From positions 84,428 through 148,427 of the IMG/VR virus record IMGVR_UViG_3300005096_000137: a DNA stretch of 64,000 nt, one strand, 5' to 3'. Below the pieces are notes generated by a model. That model saw only the letters and a list, made by a program, of their open reading frames with translations. It was not told the origin of the DNA and searched no databases. Of this stretch, positions 56,847-63,633 are shown piece by piece. A program made the position numbers and the translations under genes. The stretch's first letter is position 1; each line of letters opens with the position of its first letter. Source of the stretch: a virus.

Positions 56847-57599
56847 ATGACCATCGAACGCCGAGTCAGAATCCTTCAGGAAACAGATTCCATGAACCCC
56901 CGAACGGATTGGGACTGCAACACCGGGAGAATGCTTTGCTTCCACTCACGCTATGACCTAGGCGACAAGCATGATTATGATAGCGACAATCTGAAGCGAG
57001 AATTGGCTTGCGAAGCGGTCGACGATCTTGAAGAGGAATTGTTAAGGTTGGAAGAGGTTGCCGACGCCCTCTACAATCGCGCCTGTAATGAGGGTATTGA
57101 GGACCATCAGGACTGTATGAAATACTCCTATCGTCTGGTTGGTCCGCGTATGGAGAAATTGATAGATGAGGCGTTTGATAACAATTATGTCGCGCTGACT
57201 CTTTCCCTGTACGACCATTCCGGTATTTCAATGTCCACCGGTGGTGCCATTTGTGGTTGGGATTCCAGTAATGTCGGTATTATCGTTGCCACCAAAAAGG
57301 ACATTGAGGAGACTTTCAACGGTAATGAGGGTAATGCCATTGCTGCGATGGAGCATGAAGTTGTCGTTTATGACGCTTATCTACGAGGTAGCGTTTGGGG
57401 CTTCATTACCGAATATCGGGAGTGTGCCTCCTGCAACGCTTGTGTCGAGCATGACGAATGCGACGAGAACGCCCCTTGGATTGACGATGAGAGTTGTTTC
57501 GGTTTCTATGGCGATGACCATGAGGCTAGTGGCCTCAAATCTGAGGTTGGTCCTGATTATGCCGACCTTGTCGACTCGGCAGAGATCGAGTACGCATGA
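56847..57599 (+). CDS. Conserved phage/plasmid-type acidic protein (YDHSGI family)
   Basis: 250 aa, acidic. LYDHSGISMSTGGAICGWDSSNVGIIVATKKDI (about 115-150) resembles a hypothetical family seen on plasmids and phages, often near ArdA-like genes. Residues about 50-110 (LEEELLRLEEVADALYNRA .. VGPRMEKLIDEAF) look like a helical insert that recurs alone at 59049. Cys cluster CASCNACVEHDEC near the end. Confidence 0.62.
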   Translation: MTIERRVRILQETDSMNPRTDWDCNTGRMLCFHSRYDLGDKHDYDSDNLKRELACEAVDDLEEELLRLEEVADALYNRACNEGIEDHQDCMKYSYRLVGPRMEKLIDEAFDNNYVALTLSLYDHSGISMSTGGAICGWDSSNVGIIVATKKDIEETFNGNEGNAIAAMEHEVVVYDAYLRGSVWGFITEYRECASCNACVEHDECDENAPWIDDESCFGFYGDDHEASGLKSEVGPDYADLVDSAEIEYA

Positions 57600-57664
57600 G
57601 TTACAGGGGAACCCACAAGGGGTGTCCAATACACATACTGCCCACTTGCACGAAAGGCGAATCG

Positions 57665-57910
57665 ATGAAAGTCCACGAACTACAAAAGGCGCTAGGGGTT
57701 TTGCTCGAACACCGAAAAGTATCGAACGAACATCGGTATCTTGAGCACCGTGTCCGCTCCGAGATTGTCTATCAACGTGGTCGTGAAGATAGGCAAGCTG
57801 GTAAAGGCGCCCTAGAAACCCTTGGGCGGTATCTCGATGGTTGGTACGATGAAAGTGGTACGCCAGCGTGCCTATCCTCTATGGATATCGAGAGGCTGCG
57901 AAGATTGTAA
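57665..57910 (+). CDS. Hypothetical basic helical protein
   Basis: 81 aa from ATG with AAAGG upstream (ATGA overlap at 57596 is an alternative giving 104 aa). Contains RYLEHRVRSEIVYQRGREDRQ. No family recognised. Confidence 0.57.
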   Translation: MKVHELQKALGVLLEHRKVSNEHRYLEHRVRSEIVYQRGREDRQAGKGALETLGRYLDGWYDESGTPACLSSMDIERLRRL

Positions 57911-57954
57911 ACCAGTGTGGTGTAAGGGACTACGTTCAATCTGAAATAATCCAC

Positions 57955-57982
57955 TTGACTCTGTGCGGTTGTGGTGTATACT
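57955..57982 (+). promoter_or_regulatory. Early cassette promoter 5
   Basis: GTAAGGGACTACG upstream, TCTGAAATAATC box, TTGACT, 16-base spacer, TATACT, TCAAGTGTTCAAGCAAC. Confidence 0.82.
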
Positions 57983-58024
57983 TCAAGTGTTCAAGCAACG
58001 GCAACATATCGGAGAAACCAAGCA

Positions 58025-58324
58025 ATGACACTTCCGACACCCGACGAACGCACACGGATATATGAGGCCGCCGTTTACCTTTCTATGCAGTCCGGTGAAC
58101 GGGTCAGTTGTCTCGATCTGGTGGACGAATGTCCTGTTGCCGCCGATCTTCCCGATTACGAACTGTATGCGATTGCCGCACGGGCGAACGGGTACGTTTT
58201 GGGCGAGCTTATCGCCAACGTTTGGGAGTCTCCCGATAGTTCGTTCGAGCCAGTCAGTCATGGCGACACGTCGTTTCAGCGACTCGACAAGGTATGTGAA
58301 ATACACCAAGCATTTTCTCTATAA
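58025..58324 (+). CDS. Hypothetical acidic protein
   Basis: 99 aa, GGAG upstream. Helical N-terminus (RTRIYEAAVYLSMQSGE). No family recognised. Followed by a short GGGGC/GCCCC hairpin. Confidence 0.6.
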   Translation: MTLPTPDERTRIYEAAVYLSMQSGERVSCLDLVDECPVAADLPDYELYAIAARANGYVLGELIANVWESPDSSFEPVSHGDTSFQRLDKVCEIHQAFSL

Positions 58325-58375
58325 TGGGGCATTGCCCCTTGACGCACGGGCTTACGCCTATTCTGAGAATTCCAT

Positions 58376-58403
58376 TTGACTTTGCGCAGAACCAACGTAT
58401 ACT
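58376..58403 (+). promoter_or_regulatory. Early cassette promoter 6
   Basis: TCTGAGAATTC box, TTGACT, 16-base spacer with TGCGCAGA, TATACT, TCAAGTGTTCAAGCAAC. Confidence 0.82.
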
Positions 58404-58445
58404 TCAAGTGTTCAAGCAACAGCAACATATCGGAGAAACCAAGCA

Positions 58446-58955
58446 ATGATCTCTATCACATTGAAGCTGCACTACAAGTCTAATGGTACTGGGGGCACTG
58501 AAACAGAGGTTAAGGAATTTGAAGTTTCCGCCAACCTGGAGTTTGACGTTGAGGAGTATACAGGTGAGTGGCTTGGCTCCGTCAATGCCATGCTTGAGGA
58601 CGCTTCTGATGAGTGGGAATACACCGGACACGAGGTTCAAGTGTATGATGATGATTTTGCCGACCCCAATGACTTTGACAGTCTTGAGGACTATGCCGAA
58701 TATATCGAAAAGTGTGAAGAGCACGGGGAAGCCTATGTTCTACGCTTTGAGGACATTGGCGAGAATGACTTTGATGACCAATATCATGGTTGTCACGCAA
58801 GCGAGGAAGATTACACTCGTGACCTCTTTCTGGAATGTACTGAGATTCCTAGTAGGGTTGCTTGCTACATTGATTGGGAATGTGTCAATCGTGATATGAT
58901 GATGGATCATTCCAGTTACCAGGGTGCTGAGGGTTTTCACATCTTCAGTGATTGA
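58446..58955 (+). CDS. ardA-like: ArdA-like antirestriction protein 2
   Basis: 169 aa, strongly acidic. Series FADPNDFDSLEDYAEYIEKCEEHGE, YHGCHASEEDYTRDLFLE, IPSRVACYIDW and C-terminal GFHIFSD, the order seen in ArdA family proteins (B-DNA mimics of type I restriction enzymes). Begins MISITLKLHYKS like the short forms. Early cassette promoter. Confidence 0.72.
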   Translation: MISITLKLHYKSNGTGGTETEVKEFEVSANLEFDVEEYTGEWLGSVNAMLEDASDEWEYTGHEVQVYDDDFADPNDFDSLEDYAEYIEKCEEHGEAYVLRFEDIGENDFDDQYHGCHASEEDYTRDLFLECTEIPSRVACYIDWECVNRDMMMDHSSYQGAEGFHIFSD

Positions 58956-58964
58956 GAATTCCAC

Positions 58965-58992
58965 TTGACTTTGCGCAGAGTCGACGTATACT
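58965..58992 (+). promoter_or_regulatory. Early cassette promoter 7
   Basis: TTGAGAATTC box, TTGACT, spacer with GCGCAGAGTCGACG, TATACT, TCAAGTGTTCAAGCAAC. Confidence 0.83.
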
Positions 58993-59048
58993 TCAAGTGT
59001 TCAAGCAACGCAACTTGAACCGGGCAACCACAACGAAAGGCTAAGCCA

Positions 59049-59306
59049 ATGTCAAAACCTCGTTTCCATACCGTTATATGCTCAAAGGAAGGTATAGCTT
59101 GTGAATTGGATCGGACACTGGAGGGTGAACTGGTAAGGCTACGGGTAGACGTCTACAACAGATTGTATGCCCGCGCCTTGAAAGAGGGTATTACGGGGCT
59201 CGGCAATCTCTGTGATTATGCGGCCCGTCTTGTCAACCCACGGGTCGAAAAGCTGATCGACGAAGTTTATGTTGCCGAATTCGGAGGGGACTCACACGAT
59301 GATTGA
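59049..59306 (+). CDS. Short protein related to the helical part of 56847
   Basis: 85 aa, AAAGG upstream. ELVRLRVDVYNRLYARALKEGI .. ARLVNPRVEKLIDEVY aligns with residues about 60-110 of 56847. It is a stand-alone copy of that module. Confidence 0.6.
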   Translation: MSKPRFHTVICSKEGIACELDRTLEGELVRLRVDVYNRLYARALKEGITGLGNLCDYAARLVNPRVEKLIDEVYVAEFGGDSHDD

Positions 59307-59412
59307 ACCAACACAAGACGGCGAACTGACCCCGGAACAAGAGGGCCCTCTCTTCCCTGCTCTTGATGGTGCGATAGGTGTTGATTACCACGAATACGAG
59401 AATTCCATTTGA
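59299..59412 (+). CDS. Short acidic protein ending in the next promoter
   Basis: 37 aa from an ATGA-type overlap. Ends ..YENSI, where the GAGAATTC box codes ENS and the TGA stop lies in the next TTGACT box. Confidence 0.48.
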   Translation: MIEPTQDGELTPEQEGPLFPALDGAIGVDYHEYENSI

Positions 59413-59436
59413 CTTCGCGCAGAGTCGACGTATACT
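59409..59436 (+). promoter_or_regulatory. Early cassette promoter 8
   Basis: GAGAATTC box, TTGACT, 16-base spacer with GCGCAGAGTCGACG, TATACT, TCAAGTGTTCAAGCAAC. Confidence 0.83.
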
Positions 59437-59479
59437 TCAAGTGTTCAAGCAACGCAACCACCTAACGGAGAACCAAGCA

Positions 59480-59989
59480 ATGCCTTCCATCAAATTGAAT
59501 TTGCACTTTGTCGCCACCGGTCAAGACGTCACACTGTCCAAGCGTTTCGACCTTGACACAAGCCTAGGGAGTCTAGAGGCAACTGTCAAAATGGTAATCA
59601 CGGGATGGTTGGCGCAACATGACCCCAAGAAACTGACCGGGTGGTGTTACACGGGTTATACGCTTGACAGTTATGACACTGATTTCGCGAGCCCTAGCGA
59701 TTTCAACAACCTTGACGACTATGCCGAGTATATCGGTAAGTGCGAAGTACATGGCGAGGGCTACACGTTGTGTCATGCGGATGTTGGCGATTTTGACTTT
59801 GATGCCTTGTCTGAGGGTTGTTACGAAACTGAGGAACAGTTCGTTCAGGAGGCTTTTGAGAGGCATGGCAGTATTCCGGATCATGCTATTCCGTTCATTG
59901 ATTGGGATGAAGTCGAGAAGACCATTATGCAGGATTATGTCGCTTACGAGGGCAATGAAGGGGTTCACGTTTTCCAGCGTATGGAATAA
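59480..59989 (+). CDS. ardA-like: ArdA-like antirestriction protein 3
   Basis: 169 aa, acidic. FASPSDFNNLDDYAEYIGKCEVHGE, EGCYETEEQFVQEAFE, IPDHAIPFIDW and GVHVF parallel 58446 at the same spacing. GGAG upstream. Recent-looking paralog under a cassette promoter. Confidence 0.72.
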   Translation: MPSIKLNLHFVATGQDVTLSKRFDLDTSLGSLEATVKMVITGWLAQHDPKKLTGWCYTGYTLDSYDTDFASPSDFNNLDDYAEYIGKCEVHGEGYTLCHADVGDFDFDALSEGCYETEEQFVQEAFERHGSIPDHAIPFIDWDEVEKTIMQDYVAYEGNEGVHVFQRME

Positions 59990-59994
59990 TCCAT

Positions 59995-60022
59995 TTGACT
60001 TTGCGCAGAGTCGACGTATACT
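59995..60022 (+). promoter_or_regulatory. Early cassette promoter 9
   Basis: GGAATAATCC box, TTGACT, spacer with GCGCAGAGTCGACG, TATACT, TCAAGTGTTCAAGCAAT. Confidence 0.83.
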
Positions 60023-60060
60023 TCAAGTGTTCAAGCAATACACTCGAAAGGCACAACCCA

Positions 60061-60591
60061 ATGATTGACGAAGACTTGACAGAAGAAGAACGAATCGAAG
60101 CAGTCGAGAAACTAGGAATCGATTTTACCTTTGAACTGGTTCGGGATGAATGGGATGGTCGTGAGGGTCAGTCACATTGGAAGGTGATCTTGGTTAGGGG
60201 TCGGGCGACTTACACGTCATCCTTCTCTCATGGGTCACGCATTTACAACAGAAAGGCAGCTACCAACTCGTTTCATGGCGACGAACGCTATAAAGCGGGC
60301 GCTAAGATACGCCAGCATTTGGGTCGGCGATCCGTGCTGGAATTTGAAACGGACCGGGATTGCACATACCCGGTTGATCCAGAATTATTGGATGTTTTGG
60401 ATTGCCTGGTGTCCGATGCTGGTTGCGTCTGCAACGGCGAAACCTTTGAGGAATTTGCCGATAATCTGGGTTATGACAGTGATTCCCGGCAAGCAGAAAC
60501 TACCTTCCATACGTGCCGAGATATGCAAGCTGCACTAGTTCGGCTTGGCCTCGACTTGGAAGAACTGCAAGATATCTTCCAAGGCTACTAG
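60061..60591 (+). CDS. Hypothetical acidic protein
   Basis: 176 aa, AAAGG upstream. Mixed alpha/beta with CTYPVDPELLDVLDCLVSDAGCVC. No family recognised. Confidence 0.6.
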   Translation: MIDEDLTEEERIEAVEKLGIDFTFELVRDEWDGREGQSHWKVILVRGRATYTSSFSHGSRIYNRKAATNSFHGDERYKAGAKIRQHLGRRSVLEFETDRDCTYPVDPELLDVLDCLVSDAGCVCNGETFEEFADNLGYDSDSRQAETTFHTCRDMQAALVRLGLDLEELQDIFQGY

Positions 60592-60646
60592 ACCCACACA
60601 ACCACAACCGACCAACACGCAAACCAATGAAGGAACCAAAACGATC

Positions 60647-60949
60647 ATGTTCAACCGAAACCGAAAACCACCCGTCAATTGCAAGTGGACCCGTGAAGCT
60701 ATCCAGAAGAGGCTACGGCAGGCAGGTAGCTCCTTTGATATGCCAATGGAGCGGCAAGTCTGGCAAGGGGCTGGCGGGGTCTATGCTGTGGTGTCTGAAG
60801 TCTGGCAAGCAGACCGCTTCTACTCTGTGGTTGAGTATCTTCCCCGTGAAAATACGCTCAAACTAGTCTCAGCTAGTGGCGAGTTTTCGACCGCGAAACG
60901 CGCTAGTGATTTGGCGAGTGACCACGCCAATGGTCGCGTTTGTGTGTGA
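60647..60949 (+). CDS. Hypothetical basic protein
   Basis: 100 aa starting MFNRNRKPPVNCKW; AAGGA lies 13 bases upstream, so the start is uncertain. Beta-rich C-terminal part (YSVVEYLPRENTLKLVSAS). No family recognised. Confidence 0.52.
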   Translation: MFNRNRKPPVNCKWTREAIQKRLRQAGSSFDMPMERQVWQGAGGVYAVVSEVWQADRFYSVVEYLPRENTLKLVSASGEFSTAKRASDLASDHANGRVCV

Positions 60950-60964
60950 ATCTGAAATAATCAT

Positions 60965-60992
60965 TTGACTCCTTGCGGATGTGGTGTATACT
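60965..60992 (+). promoter_or_regulatory. Early cassette promoter 10
   Basis: TCTGAAATAATC box, TTGACT, 16-base spacer, TATACT, TCAAGTGTTCAAGCAAT. Confidence 0.82.
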
Positions 60993-61031
60993 TCAAGTGT
61001 TCAAGCAATACACCCAACGGAGAACCAAGCA

Positions 61032-61448
61032 ATGAAAACCTATGTCGATTCGATCAAGATACCCGCCAAGTTTGTCGAGCTTGCTGAAGGGTGGTACAGT
61101 GGCGTAGGTGACCTACTCTACGCCGTCGCCAGCACCAAGGGACTCACACGGGGCAGCACATGCCCGGTGGAGCTATGCCACCTGCCACATGGTGACGAAC
61201 GCGATAAGCGGTGGTATCTCAAATTGTGGACCGAATTGTCCCATGACGTTCGGGTTGCCTGGCTCTGTGCTGAACAGAGTGATAATGCCGAACACGTCGC
61301 CGACGCTAAACCACTGGCAGCCTTTGAAAAGTGGGTCGATAAGGTGGTTGAGGAATTATCGAAGGCTTACGGCTTTGACCATTGGATGCCTGATGATGGT
61401 GACAACGATGGTGCATGGGTTGACGGTTGTTGGGTTCCCACTGGTTGA
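61032..61448 (+). CDS. Hypothetical acidic protein
   Basis: 138 aa, GGAG upstream. Trp-rich acidic tail (HWMPDDGDNDGAWVDGCW). No family recognised. Its stop overlaps the next TTGACT. Confidence 0.6.
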   Translation: MKTYVDSIKIPAKFVELAEGWYSGVGDLLYAVASTKGLTRGSTCPVELCHLPHGDERDKRWYLKLWTELSHDVRVAWLCAEQSDNAEHVADAKPLAAFEKWVDKVVEELSKAYGFDHWMPDDGDNDGAWVDGCWVPTG

Positions 61449-61472
61449 CTTCGCGCAGAGTCGATGTATACT
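61445..61472 (+). promoter_or_regulatory. Early cassette promoter 11, orphan
   Basis: TTGACT, 16-base spacer with GCGCAGAGTCGATG, TATACT, then TCAGGGTTGACTC instead of the usual downstream block. It has no gene of its own before promoter 12. Confidence 0.72.
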
Positions 61473-61503
61473 TCAGGGTTGACTCTCAATCTGAGAATTC
61501 CAT

Positions 61504-61531
61504 TTGACAATTCGCGCTGACGACCTATAAT
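61504..61531 (+). promoter_or_regulatory. Early cassette promoter 12
   Basis: TCTGAGAATTC box, TTGACA, 16-base spacer, consensus TATAAT, then TCAAGTGTTCGAGTAAC. Confidence 0.83.
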
Positions 61532-61568
61532 TCAAGTGTTCGAGTAACCCCAACGGAGCAACCACACA

Positions 61569-61919
61569 ATGCTTTACATTTGCAGCAACCGTGAAGCCGT
61601 CGCGCAAGCCTACCATCTTGATACTACCTGTTATGAGGATTGCCACGAAGTGTTCGCTAAAGCGGCTCGTGATCGCCTCGAATTTGCAGGGTTCAGTGTC
61701 AACGATTATAAGTTTGCAACCAACTTTGAGGACTGGACCCTTGGGCTCTTGAACCAGTCCAATATACCCGCCGGTGATTTCTCAAGTGGTTTGGTATCTG
61801 GACCCACGGAACACGCCAACCATATCGACCTTGCCCATATTGCGGGACACCTTGCCCTTATGGAGTACATTAGTCTGATACGTAAAGACCGTGAATGTAA
61901 GGGGTTACGCTCAATCTGA
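61569..61919 (+). CDS. Hypothetical protein, paralog of 63253
   Basis: 116 aa. Pattern LEFAGFSVNDYKFATNFEDWTLG .. IDLAHIAGHLALMEYI matches KNRGFKAGEDYHLEPHPDDWNGG .. EARISGHNALMMAL at 63253. Function unknown. Confidence 0.6.
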   Translation: MLYICSNREAVAQAYHLDTTCYEDCHEVFAKAARDRLEFAGFSVNDYKFATNFEDWTLGLLNQSNIPAGDFSSGLVSGPTEHANHIDLAHIAGHLALMEYISLIRKDRECKGLRSI

Positions 61920-61928
61920 GAATTCTGC

Positions 61929-61956
61929 TTGACAATTCGCAGAGTCGACCTATACT
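61929..61956 (+). promoter_or_regulatory. Early cassette promoter 13
   Basis: GTAAGGGGTTAC (61897-61908), TCTGAGAATTC box, TTGACA, 16-base spacer, TATACT, TCTAGTGTTCAAGCAA. Confidence 0.83.
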
Positions 61957-61998
61957 TCTAGTGTTCAAGCAAAACCAACCTATCGGAGAAACCAAGCA

Positions 61999-62265
61999 AT
62001 GCTTCCAGCACCAAGACCCGGCGAAACTGCAACTGAGTACCTAGGTCGGTGCGGATTGTACCCCATGACTCTATGGCGCCCTGATGATGTTCACACTACC
62101 CACAATGAAGAGAATCCGGATAGCCTACCCCTAACGGAAGGGCAGGCGGTAGGTGTCCTCAAGCTAATGCAACGGCGATACTCAATAGAAGGTGGCTTGC
62201 AGGGTTGGGATCTACTCTCTGACTGTTTAGCTGACATTCTGGACGCTTCCGAGAATTCTGCTTGA
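61999..62265 (+). CDS. Small paralog pair, member 1
   Basis: 88 aa. MLPAPRPGETATEYLGRCG .. DDVHTTHN .. LTEGQAVGVLKLMQRRY; pairs with 62330. Ends DASENSA with the stop inside the next -35 box. Confidence 0.62.
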   Translation: MLPAPRPGETATEYLGRCGLYPMTLWRPDDVHTTHNEENPDSLPLTEGQAVGVLKLMQRRYSIEGGLQGWDLLSDCLADILDASENSA

Positions 62266-62289
62266 CTTTGCGCAGAGCCAACGTATACT
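62262..62289 (+). promoter_or_regulatory. Early cassette promoter 14
   Basis: GAGAATTC box within the preceding gene, TTGACT, 16-base spacer, TATACT, TCTAGTGTTCAAGCAAC. Confidence 0.83.
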
Positions 62290-62329
62290 TCTAGTGTTCA
62301 AGCAACACAACCCAACGGAGAAACCCACA

Positions 62330-62620
62330 ATGTTAACTGCACCCAAACCCGACGAAGATATCCAAGATTACCTCAAGCGGAATGGGTTCGGGTTCGCCCC
62401 ATCCCTCATGCACATTGAGGACGTTCACGCCTCAATGAGTTTTGAGCATAAGGAGCACACTAAACTCACTGACGATCAGGCCCATGAAGTGCTGGAACTG
62501 ATGCACACCCGGTATAGGGCAGGTTTCGGTGATTGTGGCTATAATGGTCGACTTGGCGAGGAATTGTTGGACAACTGCCTAGAGGATTACCTCGAAGGTC
62601 AATCTGAGAATTCTGCTTGA
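62330..62620 (+). CDS. Small paralog pair, member 2
   Basis: 96 aa. MLTAPKPDEDIQDYLKRNG .. EDVHASMS .. LTDDQAHEVLELMHTRY, parallel to 61999. Also ends SENSA in the next promoter. Confidence 0.62.
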   Translation: MLTAPKPDEDIQDYLKRNGFGFAPSLMHIEDVHASMSFEHKEHTKLTDDQAHEVLELMHTRYRAGFGDCGYNGRLGEELLDNCLEDYLEGQSENSA

Positions 62621-62644
62621 CAATGCGCAGAGTCGACGTATACT
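62617..62644 (+). promoter_or_regulatory. Early cassette promoter 15
   Basis: TCTGAGAATTC box, TTGACA, spacer with GCGCAGAGTCGACG, TATACT, TCAGGTGTTCAAGCAA. Confidence 0.83.
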
Positions 62645-62683
62645 TCAGGTGTTCAAGCAAAACCACCCAACGGAGAAACAAGC

Positions 62684-63148
62684 ATGCGATGCCTCATCAT
62701 CCTGATTGTACTGACTGCAACGACTAATGTATCTGCGCAGAGGCGTGGCGGTGGTAAGGGTGGTAAAGATCAAACCAATTATAACGCACAGAACCACCAG
62801 CTACGAATGCAATCATTGCATCGGATGCGAGAGGATACGCATCGGAATAAACTCTATATGGATATGATGAGGTTTGACCGGCTGATGAGCGACCAACTCT
62901 ACAGTCAGCCAACGCATGGGGCAATGATCGAGAATCCATACTTCCAAGCGAAGGGGGCACCACCCGTGCCCTCTGTTGCCAAGCGGAAACCCAAACCAAA
63001 ACCCAAACTGACCTACACGGAGAGGCTTGACCAACTGGAGCTATTTGGGGGTCCGGGTGCAGATGCACCAACACCAGAGCCAAGAGCACCCAAGCCAACG
63101 CCAGCCGGGCGCCCGTTCTTCCGATTCTCCCTTGACTTTGGATTCTAG
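62684..63148 (+). CDS. Secreted protein, basic and Pro-rich
   Basis: 154 aa. Sec-type signal MRCLIILIVLTATTNVSA before QRRGGG. Mature part: Gly/Lys-rich start, a helical His/Arg/Met-rich middle, KPKPKPK and a Pro-rich tail. Predicted periplasmic or surface protein expressed from a cassette promoter. No family recognised. Confidence 0.63.
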   Translation: MRCLIILIVLTATTNVSAQRRGGGKGGKDQTNYNAQNHQLRMQSLHRMREDTHRNKLYMDMMRFDRLMSDQLYSQPTHGAMIENPYFQAKGAPPVPSVAKRKPKPKPKLTYTERLDQLELFGGPGADAPTPEPRAPKPTPAGRPFFRFSLDFGF

Positions 63149-63150
63149 GG

Positions 63151-63217
63151 AGGGGTGGGTCTATTTGATACCAAATTGAATACACCCTAGTAGAAAACCA
63201 AATCCAAAAGCGCGCTG
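63151..63217 (+). repeat. Conserved intergenic element, copy 2
   Basis: AGGGGTGGGTCTATTT and the same 29-base block (63189-63217) as at 53313. The flanking stem differs (CTAGGG / CCCTAG) but can still form, suggesting conserved structure. Confidence 0.75.
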
Positions 63218-63252
63218 GCACTTTATTCCGAACAACCTGGAGAACTGAAACC

Positions 63253-63633
63253 ATGCGTAAGATCCATATTTGCACTGATCCCAAGACAATCTCCAAGGAG
63301 TACCGTCTGGGCGTCATTATCGATGATGAGCTTTGTGCTGGTATCTTTGTTAATGCCGTCGAATCCAGTTTGAAGAACCGGGGATTCAAGGCAGGGGAAG
63401 ATTACCATCTGGAACCACACCCTGATGATTGGAATGGCGGGCAGTTTGATATTGGTGGGCACGCCGCTAGGATGGGGCCACCCCGGCTACCCTTTCAAAA
63501 CCTGGTAGTTGGGGACATATCCAAGGGTGTCGAAATAACCGAAGCCCGCATATCTGGACATAATGCCCTGATGATGGCTCTACACCGTCCAGACGAGGTT
63601 ATCCGAGCTACTGTGCCACCTGATGGGTGCTGA
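63253..63633 (+). CDS. Hypothetical protein, paralog of 61569
   Basis: 126 aa, GGAG upstream. MRKIHICTDPKTISKEY; shares the DY..DW..G and GH.ALM segments with 61569. No cassette promoter: the conserved intergenic element lies upstream instead. Confidence 0.6.
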   Translation: MRKIHICTDPKTISKEYRLGVIIDDELCAGIFVNAVESSLKNRGFKAGEDYHLEPHPDDWNGGQFDIGGHAARMGPPRLPFQNLVVGDISKGVEITEARISGHNALMMALHRPDEVIRATVPPDGC

